Shown: positions 1-9,872, counted from the first letter of the stretch. The stretch is DNA of 30,781 bases from Chara braunii (GCA_003427395.1 BFEA01000036.1:4119358-4150138); one strand, 5' to 3'. Translations and numbers: made by a program. Notes: a model not told the origin generated them from the letters alone.

Positions 1-89
<89 letters not shown>

Positions 90-111
90 TCCTCTCTCTC
101 TCTCTCTCTCT
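1..111. repeat. (CT)n microsatellite
   Basis: Almost pure CT dinucleotide repeat from the first base of the window, with one short interruption (tttcctcc) near 86-93. It presumably continues upstream of the window. Confidence 0.97.
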
Positions 112-486
112 TGCACACATCTGTTGACAGCTACAGATGACCACCACAAGTTTTTGTTGTCGTCCCAGATAAGTGTGGACATTTATCCTGAGACAGCGAC
201 AGCAACTTCAACAAGGCCTGTTGTAGTGGAGCATCAACCCCCCCCCAACAGCCAGATCCAGTTCGGGCCCCGTTGACGGACTTGGGGGCCTTTTTTTTTT
301 TTTTTTTTTGAAGGGTGATGTTTGCTTCTTCACAAACGAACAAAAAAACATGGTGAGCCAGTATTTTGACACCAGCCCAACAAACTAAAAATATATGAAA
401 AAAAATAAATCATCTCCGGTTTCATTTATTTTTTAACATTCTTTAATTCCATTTTCGGTTTTTATTTTTTTGCCCCCAACGAACCG
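112..486. other. Unassigned AT-rich spacer with poly-T
   Basis: No gene is supported. It holds a T-run at about 291-309 next to a G-run, then AT-rich sequence. I looked for direct repeats flanking the T-run and saw none. Confidence 0.5.
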
Positions 487-541
487 TCACAAAAAAATAT
501 TAAAATCCATAGGCGTGTACAGCGAATTTTTGTCTACGCGC

Positions 542-583
<42 letters not shown>

Positions 584-735
584 TGATTATTTTTAGGTCC
601 CGAAAAATTTTTTGGGGTATCATGCCTGCTGTCGGCCGCGGGAGGTCGACCGCCGCGGGCGGGGTCTCGACCACGTGCGGTAAAAAGGGCCGCGGTCACG
701 CCCACGGATGATATATAGGTTGCAGGTCCCGAGGG
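487..735. repeat. (AT)n microsatellite with GC-rich block
   Basis: An (AT)n run at about 543-581 is followed by a strongly GC-rich stretch (630-705) rich in CCGCGG-type motifs. The composition resembles the ends of the DNA-element family annotated at 2146, 10624 and 17618, but I could not find its terminal motif or an 8-bp target duplication here. It abuts the gag remnant of element A, so it may be a degraded insertion that truncated that gag. Confidence 0.45.
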
Positions 736-1408
736 TGTTGCCATCACATTCAAGGAAGAAGATACAGTAAGAGAGGCAGAGGTAGTTTCAATTGAGGTCC
801 AAGGTGTAAAGGAAGAGGATTGGCCACTTGGGCTTGTCGCAGCTCAGCCACCTCCTTTGTCAGTTCATGGTACTTGCGGGTCATATCAGTCAGATCATCT
901 TGAAGTGTTCGCAACTTTGCGAAGACTTCTGCGATCTGAGTGGTATGATCTTCAAGATTCCTGACTTGAACAAGGGCAGTGAGTATAGACTGCAACTGTT
1001 CCCCACACTGCTCTTTAGTCAATAAGGGAACAGTCTCTAGGATGGCCACCTCCATTTTCAACAATGTCTCCTTCCTCTCCTTCTCTGCCTCTTGTTCCCT
1101 TTTGGTTGCACTATCTAGAGTGCTTGTAGATACCGTTTTCCCGCATCACTGACTGCATCTAATAAGGTCCGTCATTGCACTGAAGTTTGCTGCACCATTT
1201 TTGGACCGTTAGTATTGACAGGTGGGTCAGAGAGTTGCCTGTCAACAAAAGAATCAATTAGACTCTCAAGAGGTTCACTTCCCCTCTCACTTGGACGAAC
1301 ACTCATTTTCTTAGCCCTTGCCCACTTCAGACGGTCACTTTCCCTCTCTCCCTTTTCTCTCTCCCTGCTCTCTCTTTCTTCTTTCTGGTTGCGAGTCTCC
1401 ACGGACAT
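736..1408 (-). pseudogene. Element A: 5' part of a gypsy gag (truncated, frameshifted)
   Basis: Start of a gag gene related to the gag of element C. The ATG at 1408 opens an Arg/Glu-rich basic-acidic N-terminus starting M-S-V-E-T-R-N-Q, comparable to M-P-V-S-T-R-S-Q in element C. That frame stops at about 1172. A second frame (about 1064 to 830) holds a coiled-coil-like stretch with the shared motif N-L-E-D-H-T-T-Q and K-L-R-T-L-Q-D-D, matching V-V-E-D-H-T-G-Q and K-L-R-E-D-M in element C. A third frame continues with Ser/Thr-rich sequence to about 740. The coding sequence is therefore broken by at least two frame changes and lost beyond about 735; no capsid, zinc knuckle or pol follows. Assignment to the same family is by direct comparison within this window. 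Confidence 0.78.
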
Positions 1409-2145
1409 CGAAAATGAACTTAAAGAAACAGACTAAAAAACTCAGACAAGAGAAGGTAGAACTCCTAGCCTGAGCGACATTTCATTTGGACGTAGAGAGC
1501 AGCAAACCAAAGAAAAACAACCAAGTTCAAACGAGAGGTCTGATCCAGCGACCCAGTCTGATCAGACTGCATACGAGGTCCTCTCGAGTCCAGTCTGACC
1601 AGCTCCGTGATCGTACAGCAAATCGGACAACGAGTGACTAAATGCAACAATGAAGAATTGAGTGGTGTACAGGGTGTGAATCAAGCCACGTACAGTGCAA
1701 TCCAAAAAGACATGCAAAATGTCTCGGCCAAGATCCCCTCGGCAGTGGGTGTGCTGATCCACGAAGAATGAACTCCGTATCCCAACCAAGAAGATAAGAG
1801 GTCAATGCCTAACCGATTTGGATCCAGAGGCTCTTCTTGTTTGGGCCCGGTCTCGATGGGTCCCAGGGGTCCTACGTAGGTCGCAACCAGGTCCCAACCG
1901 AGAGGAGTTCCACATGGACTTAGTTCAGTCTCTACTGCACTGAAAAACGAAATTTCAACTTGTGGCAGAACCTACAGACTACAACCGTTCAGGGATGAAA
2001 AGATAAAGCACTGAAGAAAGACTCAGCGTTTAGGTCAAGATACTTCATTTTCCATCCATCAGGTGAGTAGGTACATCACATGCATTCAGTCACACAATCA
2101 AGACTACAGAGGAGTAGGAAAAGAAACCCAGAGTACCCCAACAGG

Positions 2146-2672
2146 CTACGAATCCCCCTCAGCGGCGGCCATCCGCGGGCAAGTCCGCGGCCGCGGCCTA
2201 GGCCGAGACCTCGCGGACGTATCCGCGGTCCGCGACCATGAAAAAAAAAAAAATAAAAAAAAATCAAAACATTATGAAAAAAAAATATTTTATGCAGCAA
2301 AATATACTGAACAACTTTTGCCTTGTGGTCATATCCAAAAACGTTGTTGAATTTAAAATAAAAAATCACATACATTTCATGTTTTTTTTTGGAAAAAAAA
2401 ACAAACAAACAGCTTTTGCCTCAGGAAAATTAGTTTTTGAATTTTTAAAATTCGAAGACGAAGTCAAAAAATAAAATAAAAAATTGCGCAATTTAGATCT
2501 CAAAACGATCTACAACCCCATATTTTTTGTTTTGTTTTTTAAATACTTTTTAAGGTCACAAAAAATTCCTGAAAGTCGCGGCCCCACCCAACCGCGGCCG
2601 GAGCCGCGACGGCCGTGATCACGTCCGCCCTCCGAGCTTGACCCCGCGGACGCGTCCGTGGGTGTTTCATAG
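2146..2672. mobile_element. Non-autonomous DNA element, copy 1 (8-bp TSD, hAT-like)
   Basis: A 527-bp insertion in the leader of element A. The left end is CTACGAATCCCCC; the right end read on the other strand is CTATGAAACACCC, matching at 10 of 13 positions. Flanks CCAACAGG (2138-2145) and CCAGCAGG (2673-2680) form an 8-bp target duplication with one mismatch. Element C has the uninterrupted site (CCAACAGG at 26622-26629). The termini are GC-rich and the middle is AT-rich, with no transposase. An 8-bp duplication is typical of hAT (also of P) elements; superfamily assignment is inference. Confidence 0.82.
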
Positions 2673-3277
2673 CCAGCAGGACAATCAAAACCATACACAC
2701 ATACATGGGCATCAAAACCATACACACATGCATGCCGCACGACACTTACCTGAGTGGCCTTGAGCTTCGAGATGAATAGAACTTACCCCCCCTCTCATGT
2801 GGTCCTCCTGACCCCTCTAACGCTACCCCTACACTAGTGTCCAATCTCCTAGGAGGGTCTAACTCCAACACCGAAGTGCAACGCCGGATCCCTCGTCGAT
2901 GCTGAAGAACAAAGTAGCAACTTGCAGTCCGTAGATGTTGAGTGGCCGCTGACCCTCAAGCTCGCCTACTTGAGGGCAGCCCTTAAGTTGCCAAGTGTCT
3001 CCCTTGAATCAGATTCCAGGTGTGAGTGCCTCTCACTGTCGACTTTCTCAAATCGCCACATGAAGTCTCCTTGAAATGTCTCGCCACCCTAATCTCACTC
3101 TCAAGCAACCTGGTTAGGTTCTATGTCGACCCCACTTGACGTAACCAGGTGGGGGCAGCTTCCCTTAGCCATGCTGCCCCACTTCCCTCAACCAACCAAC
3201 CAACCCGAAGTGCTGCCCTCAACCACTTAGGTTAGGGTTAGGGCAGCAAAGTCAACTCTCGCCAGCAAGGAGAATCC

Positions 3278-3288
3278 GCTTTGATACC
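3278..3288 (-). other. Element A primer-binding site (tRNA-iMet type, decayed)
   Basis: Minus-strand GGTATCAAAGC matches GGTATCAGAGC of the plant-type initiator tRNA-Met site with one change. It lies at the same place in the leader as the site of element C. The LTR expected at 3289 is absent and replaced by poly-T of a retroposon. Confidence 0.7.
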
Positions 3289-3368
3289 TTTTTTTTTTTT
3301 TTTTTTAATTAAATGCTCCAATCTGTTCGTGGGGAGCATCACGTGTTGGGAACCGGGCGCAGCGTCCC
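3289..3368 (-). mobile_element. 3' end of poly-A-tailed retroposon (copy 1)
   Basis: On the minus strand a short conserved core ending GCTCCCCACGAACAGATTGG is followed by a spacer and an A-tail (T-run at about 3289-3306 on the plus strand). The core recurs at 16249-16291, 16554-16609 and 30712-30765. The tail joins directly to the primer-binding site of element A. The 5' limit is not visible. Confidence 0.65.
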
Positions 3369-3600
3369 GTATAACGGGAATACATAGATGATTGACAATT
3401 GATGAAAAATTGGGATGATTGAGGATCATTTTGGATGATATAGGATGTCAAAGTGGGTGATTGAGGTTATGAAATAGAACTAGATGATGACTAATCAGAA
3501 AGATTGTCTACTCAACACTGAATTACTATCCTATCCCTAATTTTCCGTATCCATTCCAAACAACCAATCACAATTGAGCCCGTGTTGTGCACCAATCAGG
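3369..3600. other. Unassigned spacer
   Basis: AT-rich sequence with loose GATGATT-like repetition. It may be the 5' part of the retroposon next to it. No coding evidence. Confidence 0.4.
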
Positions 3601-3840
3601 CCTCTTCCCGGTCTCACACCCCAATCTGGCTCGGTTACAGGGCAGCGCTACCCACCCCAGCTCCGACCANCGTCGGCCAGATTGTAGCCATTAGTCAAGT
3701 TTGCAGATTGCCTTCCTCCCTCGACAATTCCAGACCTCTATACAAAGCCTCAAGCTCCTACATAAGCAGGTTACCGGGCACTGCCCCAGTGCCGGCTAGC
3801 GTCGTTCTGGCGCCAACTCAACCTGGCCATTGAACAAGAA
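3601..3840 (-). repeat. Dispersed copy of the satellite-like repeat at 29271-29480
   Basis: Read on the minus strand, the block contains AGAACGACGCTAGCCGG near 3795-3815 and later a TGGGGTGGGTAGCGCTGCCC stretch (about 3635-3660) followed by TGTAACC. The same ordered motifs occur on the plus strand at 29271-29320 and 29412-29460. It contains one undetermined base at 3670. Confidence 0.6.
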
Positions 3841-4471
3841 CACTCAATTAGGAAATTAGCTAATCTAGAATGCCAACCAGAAATCAAGGGTCTTATAATA
3901 TCAGAATCCTGATCAACAAAACTTTCTGATGATGAAATTTGACGAGTATCCTGAGATGATCACAAAGATGATGGATAATGATGACGACGTTGATGATTAT
4001 TTCTCTCCACCCCTCCCCTTCTTCCACGTATTCTCCTCCTCTCCCCTCATTTCCTTTTCTCCTCTCGCTGCCTCTGCTGAGCACAACCCCAGCCCCAACG
4101 AGAGAGACTCTGAGAGAGAACCTCCCCATTCCCTTCTACCTTGAGGTAACCAGTTCCCTCAAAAGGTGTACCTCAAAACTAACACTCTGACCTAGTCTGC
4201 CTCCGCCAGGAGATAATGCGCCCCCATACATATCTCCCAGCCCCAGCCCAGGTCAGCTCCCATCATCTGCGTCTACTCCTTGGAGAGCAATCACCTCCCA
4301 CCTTGTGTTACCCTTGCGGAGTAGCGCTCCCTTCCTGACCAACATACCTACCAACTAGACCATATCCGATCTGGGAGATGAGAATATAACCACCAACGCA
4401 GAGATAACTACGGATTGGTGAAAAAATGAATAAAGAAGCCGTGATGATGATGATGATGATGATGATTGGTA

Positions 4472-4521
<50 letters not shown>

Positions 4522-5235
4522 GCTAAAATTGGCAAAAATAATTAAGGAACGTCGAACTTGCAATGCCCTAATGGCAACGGTGTGGAAGATGGACAGCTCA
4601 CTATTGCTGTAATGAAAATAGAAGATGACGATGATTACGATTTTTACAGAGAAGTCCGGACGGTAATCATGAAGAAGATAAAAAGAAGATAAATAACATG
4701 GATGATGAAAAAGAGAAGCCGATGATGATTACCACCGGTAATCAAATGAGGATTACAGAAATGACGGTGTCCTTGATGAAACCCCCCCGTTGAAAAGACA
4801 GTGATGAAAATCTCGATGCTCTTGATGGATAACCTGCACAAGACAAAAAACAGACAAAAGCACATATATAGGTTGATGACGACCTCCTAGCCGCTCTCTT
4901 GATGATTCTCTCCAAGTGGCACTGTGATGATTCTTCAAGGAGGACCGACGTTCTCCGCACTTTGGTTTCCACGGGGCTGACTCCACTTTCCTCCACCAAC
5001 ATCGACTTTCGTCAACTCGCATGAGCTCTCCAGCCTCTTTAAAGGTCTTGGCTATGGAGTACTTCATGTGAAAAACATAGGGAAAATGTTCAAACAGCAG
5101 TCGCCGCTACCATTCTCCCTTTTCCTCCGTGCCTCAGGCCAGATGCCACGTCAACCTGTGACGTAGTAACGACCGAGCGCCTCTGGATACCGCGCGTGCG
5201 TCAAGCGCTATCCCCCATCTAATTCACAAAATCAC
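3841..5235. repeat. GAT/ATG-rich low-complexity region
   Basis: Cryptic GATGATGA repetition is spread through the region, with a near-perfect (GAT)n tract at 4441-4520 broken by one ttggta. Open frames here (poly-His or Asp-rich) are by-products of the repeat. I do not recognise a gene. A minus-strand open stretch at 4753-5067 resembles nothing I know. Confidence 0.6.
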
Positions 5236-5525
5236 AGCACCCTCGCACCAGCGCCTCCCTCCCGTCGGCTGCCAGCACCGCGCCACGTGTCAGCTAGCAT
5301 CTTACTAGTCACCCCAAGCCAGCGCCTCGCCAGCCGCAAGTCACCAGCGCCCCACCACTCACCTGTTGCCACCTGTTGCCAGCGCCTCGCCCCCTGCCAG
5401 CAGCCAGCGCCTCGCTGCACTCACACAGCCAGCGCCTCGCCACTCGCGAGAAGCCAGCGCCTTGCAACCTGCGAGAAGCCAGCGCCGCGCCACCTCCGAC
5501 CAGCCTGCGCCTCGCCTGCAAGCAA
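5236..5525. repeat. GC-rich minisatellite (GCCAGCGCCTCGCC-like)
   Basis: About nine degenerate units of roughly 25-34 bp built on AGCCAGCGCCTCGCCA(C/G). Several frames stay open across the array because of base composition, so these frames should not be taken as genes. It lies in the internal side of the LTR of element B, just past its primer-binding site on the minus strand. Confidence 0.8.
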
Positions 5526-5624
5526 CCATCATGCCACCATCCGCGTGCCGCGGCGGCCCGCCAGCCATAGCGCTAGCGCTAACGCGTGCCTGCGCCGGTA
5601 GGTGGATGCACCCTCGGCCAATCC

Positions 5625-5636
5625 GCTCTGATACCA
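5625..5636 (-). other. Element B primer-binding site (tRNA-iMet)
   Basis: Minus-strand TGGTATCAGAGC is an exact match to the classic plant retrotransposon site complementary to the 3' end of initiator tRNA-Met. It is one base from the end of the adjacent LTR. This fixes the orientation: the LTR at 5638-6696 is a 5' LTR read on the minus strand. Confidence 0.88.
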
Positions 5637-5637
5637 A

Positions 5638-6696
5638 TGTTATGACCCTGGCCAATTTCGAGATACACATCCACCGGAAAGTACAATGCCATCCAATGTC
5701 CGAGTCCCTCTTCTACGGCAGGTATCACTTGAGGTCCACCATAGCCATGGCCGCCTCCCCACTCTTCACTCTCATAGGCCGAGGCTATGGCGGACTACCA
5801 GGCCTTGCCCAGATGCCCAAAGGACAACCCAAAGCAGCTATGGCTGCTCTAGCTCAGGCTGCCATGCCCAACCCTGCCTTGAAGCTTCTTGGTGTGGCTT
5901 CCCCCAGTTGGGGACCCCTTGCTGCAGCGCCCACCAAGGTGATGAAGATGGCTGCCACCATAACCAGGTAAGTACCCCTGGCGCTTCTTCCCCTTCCTTC
6001 CTTCTTCCTCCCTCATGTCCTTCTCCTTCCTCCCCAGCAGCGCTGCTCCAGCCAGCGCTCCACCAGTGTGTCGCCAAACTTGCACACTGAAAAAGAGGCC
6101 GGACTCTCCGCCCGGCCCGAAGATATAGCGGCCTGCTTTGCCTCTTGGGCGGTGACTTCCAGGCCGTTCGGCCTCCCAAGCAACCAGTACCTCCTCCCTT
6201 TCGGAGGGAAACATCATTGCAGACTCTGATATTGCCCGTACGGGCCCTAGACCCAGACTGGTTGGACTGATATCCGCCTAGACCTAACCTACAACTACTG
6301 GGCCTCTAAAAATGCCACTTTTGTCTTCTTCTGCTCGGCCTCCGGTACCTGCACATCTACCCCTTCCAGGTGCGGTACCGGCCTACCCGCTACTTGAGTG
6401 TTTTTCCCCGCTGCAACCCCTCAATGTCACGGCCACAGGTAAGTACCGGCCCTGAGGGCCCAACGAACAAGCAAGTGCCCTGACGGGCCTCACACATACT
6501 CTCATGCCAACCAGCACTCAGACAGGCACGGTCACACACACACTCAAGCCATCCAGCACTCAGACAGACATGCAGTCCAGCAAGCATGCACACACAGACT
6601 TAGTAGCAAGCAGGAAACTCAGCAGGGCATTCAGTCTATGGGCAAAACTCAGAAATCAGTTGTGTGTTTCAGTCCATGTATGGACGGGTCATCACA
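5638..6696 (-). mobile_element. Element B: gypsy 5' LTR
   Basis: A 1,059-bp LTR beginning TGTTATGACCCTGGCC and ending GGGTCATCACA on the plus strand, so it keeps the TG...CA termini. It is colinear over its length with the 5' LTR of element C (27220-28633): shared blocks include GAGGTCCACCATAGCCATGG, the stretch around 6090-6330 and the TACCGGCC-type stretch near 6430. No gag or pol is found on its internal side; only the primer site and about 90 bp of leader-like sequence precede the minisatellite. It gives the outgroup orientation used for the LTR inversion finding. Confidence 0.85.
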
Positions 6697-6769
6697 GTCA
6701 TAAATTTTAGAGAGGGTGCTTTTTTCGGCTCATCCAAAGGGTTGCCCTGCTGGTGAACACTACGGATCG
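6697..6769. other. Flank of element B
   Basis: Short non-coding sequence between the LTR and the tandem unit. No TSD partner could be assigned, because the other end of element B is not visible. Confidence 0.4.
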
Positions 6770-7720
6770 ACTTGCTAACGGGAAAGATAGCCAGCATGAC
6801 ATGTGAGCTTGTGAGGCAAGCAGGCCTCTAGACATGTGAGCTTGTGAGGCAAGCAGGCCTCTACTGTGACTCCGGTTAAGAACGGGGTTGCATTCGAACG
6901 ATGAAATATAGAGGAGGTTGGTTGCTTGCTTACCCGGCATAGGACTTAAGAGTTGCTTCACCGTGTTGGTCTGCATCTTCTCCAATGAGTGTTGGAGTAG
7001 GGGAGTAATAAATGCTCAGGCAGAATACTATTTAAGTAAGGTGTGTTCTGTCATCCTGCTGTAGTTCAATGGACAACTTGAAGTAGTTTGGATTACTTTG
7101 ATCAAGTTTGATTGATTAGTGGGCAGATCGACGAAATAGTGAGGGAAGGGAAAACGATGGACATAGTCGCTTGCCTACTCCTCGGGAACTGATGTCTGCT
7201 CTGTGAAGTGTGATGTTCCCGGTATATGACCTCTTCTTCTCTTATCGGGAAGGAAAGCCAGCATGGCATATGATCTATTGAGACAAGCTAGCCTTTACCG
7301 TACATTTGTTTAAAAACGGGGATGTATTCGAATGATGTTAGAATGGAGGGGGTTGGTTGGCTGCTTAGCAATTGAGAAGTGCTTCACTGTGGTGGTCTGC
7401 ATCAAGCAATAAGTGTTGGGGTAGGCGAACGGTGAACGCTCAGGAGTAATACGATCTACGTAGGGTGTGCTGTTAAATTCTGTCATCCTGCTTTAGTTGT
7501 TTTTTTTTTTTTTCTTTTTTTTTCTTTTTTTTTTTTTTTCTTTTTTTTTTGATCCTGCGTTAGTTTGATGATCAAGTAATTTGAATTACGTAATGGATTG
7601 ATCGACGAAGTAGTGAGGGAAGGAGGAATGATGGATATGGTATCTTGCCTTCTCCTCGTGATTTGACGTCTGCTCCGTGGGTGTGCTGATCCCGGAATAT
7701 GACCTCTTCTTCTCTTCTGG
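6770..7720. repeat. Tandem duplication, ~470-bp unit, two copies
   Basis: Unit 1 (from about 6770) and unit 2 (from about 7240) share ordered blocks: GCCAGCATGRCATRTGA at 6790 and 7257, CTTCACYGTGKTGGTCTGCAT around 6955 and 7384, TGTCATCCTGCT at 7049 and 7481, and ATGACCTCTTCTTCTCTT at 7225 and 7699. The spacing is 467-474 bp. Unit 1 also has an internal 33-bp duplication (6798-6862). Many substitutions separate the units. No coding potential. Confidence 0.8.
7485..7565 (-). mobile_element. Poly-A-only insertion with 14-bp TSD
   Basis: A T-tract of about 50 bp with scattered C (7500-7550) is flanked by ATCCTGCTTTAGTT (7485-7498) and ATCCTGCGTTAGTT (7552-7565). Tandem unit 1 has the site once (7053-7066) with no T-tract. 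This is what target-primed reverse transcription of only a poly-A tail would leave. Confidence 0.75.
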
Positions 7721-8289
7721 CAAGGACGACGTGCTATGCTGCACTAAGGATGGATTCAATAGCAGAACGGTTCATAACGAATGACCGATGTCATCATGGC
7801 ACATCTTGTTGATTCTGTACTTCGGCAATTGAGATAGTGGATGCATATTATCGGCATAACATATTGCTTGCAGCCAGCATGTCTGATTTTCCTCGTGCTA
7901 TCAGGAAATCTTGACTTACTTGGAATTGGTCAAAGCTCATTGTATAGTCCAGTGTATATCTGTGAGAAATGACGGCGGCATTCGCCTTACCTTCAAACCC
8001 TGTGACTGCATGATGCCAACCCACCCATAATACTGGAATGGTCTACTAAACTGTGCATGGAAAAAGCTTTTTTTTCTCTCCGCAAGGATTCGAATCTCCC
8101 TGCTGATATTGCGAGGATCTTCCTCACCTCATCCATTGTAGCTATATGCGTAAACGCCATAACGATCTTTCATCCGCAAAGTTTGGGATGGCGTTCTTTC
8201 AATATTGCTCTTCCACGTGGAAGGGTGACGCGACATGCCGTGACCAAGTCGCGGCGGTTGTATTTCGTGATAAAACACACACGAACAAA
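7721..8289. other. No recognised feature
   Basis: Ordinary-composition non-coding sequence. A pol III B-box-like string (AGATTCGAATCC on the minus strand near 8086-8097) is present, but it does not fold as a tRNA. Confidence 0.4.
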
Positions 8290-8321
8290 CACGCCCACAG
8301 TGCCTCACACACGCACACATG

Positions 8322-8377
<56 letters not shown>

Positions 8378-8619
8378 CGCACGCGCGCTGAGAGAGAGAC
8401 AGAGAGACAGAGGGAGTGCGCGCTTTCACACAGCTGCGCGCCTATGTGCGCGTGTTTTTTTTTTTTTTATCAATCAATCAATCAATCTATTTTTATTTCT
8501 TTATTTTGTTTTTCTAACCGTTTTGATGATTTTCATTTTTTTTTTAAATATAAAGAAGACCGAAAAATAAAATATAGAATATGGGGTTCTAGAGCACAAA
8601 AAGCTCTACATCCCCATAT

Positions 8620-8650
<31 letters not shown>

Positions 8651-8712
8651 GGCGGGAATTTCCTCATTTTGTACGGGGCCGTTCATACGGCCATATGAGC
8701 GGAGCCCCGTAC
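8290..8712. repeat. CA, CT, ATCA simple-repeat cluster with hairpins
   Basis: Order: CA-rich, (CT)n at 8321-8373, GC-alternating and GA-rich sequence, T-run, (ATCA)n at about 8469-8485, AT-rich, a stem (8579-8595 with 8603-8619), T-run at about 8621-8650, then a stem with arms GTACGGGGC (8671-8679) and GCCCCGTAC (8704-8712). The same kinds of blocks occur in the elements at 10624 and 17618, so this may be a related fragment. It is cut off by the adapter at 8713. Confidence 0.55.
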
Positions 8713-8750
8713 CTGTCTCTTATACACATCTAGATGTGTATAAGAGACAG
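8713..8750. other. Nextera mate-pair junction adapter (contaminant)
   Basis: A perfect 38-bp inverted pair of the Tn5 mosaic end: CTGTCTCTTATACACATCT at 8713-8731, followed at once by AGATGTGTATAAGAGACAG at 8732-8750. This is the known circularisation junction of Nextera mate-pair libraries and not genomic sequence. Bases to the left and right come from the two ends of one large fragment and are not neighbours in the genome. Confidence 0.98.
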
Positions 8751-9872
8751 GTGTGCAACACAGGCGTTGACAAACTGGCTGATTGGTTCACGGAGTGTTT
8801 CCCCTCCGCCTTCTCCCACCTTTTCTGCGCGGTTGCCTTGTCCTCCTCCCTCTGCTCACTTGAACTGCTCTGCTCTCCCGACTCACTCTTATTGTACTCG
8901 TTGTAGTCGGGGTCGCTGGACTCAGCCTCCGAACTCTCCTCCTCTTCCTCTTCTTCTTCTTCTACAATCCTCCGCATTCCGATTGGATGCCAGAGGCCGA
9001 GATAGGTTATATCATCTGCGACCAGGTAATCACCGAGGGGTAATAGCGATTGTCAGCGTCAATTTCAGAGCAACGCGACTGCAGGAGATGGGGCGAGAGA
9101 GTTCGTGTCGGAGAGGTAGCCTTGGGATGTTCATCACAGTGAGAGAGGATGTGGAGTGGTAGATCGTAAAGGAGCTGCCCCAGAAACACTAACAATTCAC
9201 CCGCAATCGGCTCCAAACGATCTATCCCCACTTTTCTGAACAAGACTCCTAGGAACGCGCCCTTTGTGTCTGTCCTCCACACCTGGATTACCAACGGCTC
9301 CACGTCGTCGTCAGAGATCTCGTCCTTATTGGCCCCGACCGGCTGCTCAGCACAGTGGAATATGACCCCGTCACCCAGATTAAGCAAAAGTTGAGCACCA
9401 TGTTCCACCAATCTCTCCACTTGGCTGCTTCTAGGATTGGCACGTCTAAGTGCTCGATCCGGAAAGACATGGGCGTCGGCGGTGGATTGTCAGAGAATGG
9501 GGAAGTCTGAAGGGAGCCCGAAAGTCGGGAAACGGTGCCGGTTCATTGGGGCTGCACAAGAGGAATGAACTCTGGAATGAACACCTCTGGCGTCATCCCG
9601 TGAATTTGGATATGGATCACGTCAACGTCGTTAGTGTTGAAGATCTGATCTCCAGGCTGCGCTAGGAGCCGTGTCCACGCGGTCGTAAGATCCTGCGCCC
9701 AGATCCGTAATTGTTGAAGAATACCCGTGTGCAGTGTGTGGGTCCCTTCGTGCAGCGTTGTAAGATCGCCGGTGAAGGAGACTACCACAAATACGTGGCT
9801 GACGTCGGACATTGACAATCGCAAGAAGGTCGATACCTCGGCCAGTACCCGTGTTTTGTCGCCGATATGAAC
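8751..9872 (-). pseudogene. Broken ORF remnant with acidic C-terminal tract, unknown product
   Basis: Coding-like sequence on the minus strand in several frames. From about 9872 a frame runs through V-L-A-E-V-S-T-F-L-R and S-F-T-G-D-L-T-T-L-H to I-F-N-T-N-D-V-D-V, ending at TGA 9543-9545. The same frame resumes with S-D-N-P-P-P near 9490. After a frame change near 9465 an open stretch covers V-E-R-L-V-E-H-G-A-Q, D-R-L-E-P-I-A-G-E-L and S-P-T-R-T-L-S-P-H to a stop at 9007. Another frame change gives L-G-L-W-H-P-I-G-M-R-R-I and a Glu/Ser-rich tail that runs into the adapter at 8750. I assign no domain or function. It resembles repetitive, element-associated ORFs and may be a retroelement gag-like protein. 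Its 3' end is lost at the artificial join. Confidence 0.55.

Larger units (their letters stand above)
1409..3288 (-). mobile_element. Element A: gypsy 5' leader, interrupted by a DNA element
   Basis: Non-coding leader between gag start and primer-binding site. It is colinear with the leader of element C (25902-27219): for example the block at 1450-1475 matches 25944-25969, the block around 2061-2145 matches 26548-26629, and 3241-3280 matches 27170-27210. After subtracting the 527-bp insert plus its 8-bp duplication, the length is about 1.35 kb, close to 1.32 kb in element C. The two copies differ by many substitutions and small indels, so the split is old. It has no coding capacity of its own. 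Confidence 0.85.

Noticed and set aside
4308-4535. Histidine-rich open frame
   Set aside because: Product of the (GAT)n microsatellite; no start context or domain.
5287-5971. Long plus-strand frames rich in Ala, Pro, Ser and Arg
   Set aside because: They arise from the GC-rich minisatellite and continue into an LTR. Several phases are open at once.
8060-8150. Possible tRNA or SINE from B-box-like AGATTCGAATCC on the minus strand
   Set aside because: A-box fit is poor, arms do not pair and there is no tail or TSD.
8649-9162. Frames crossing 8713-8750
   Set aside because: They translate the Nextera adapter and cross an artificial join.
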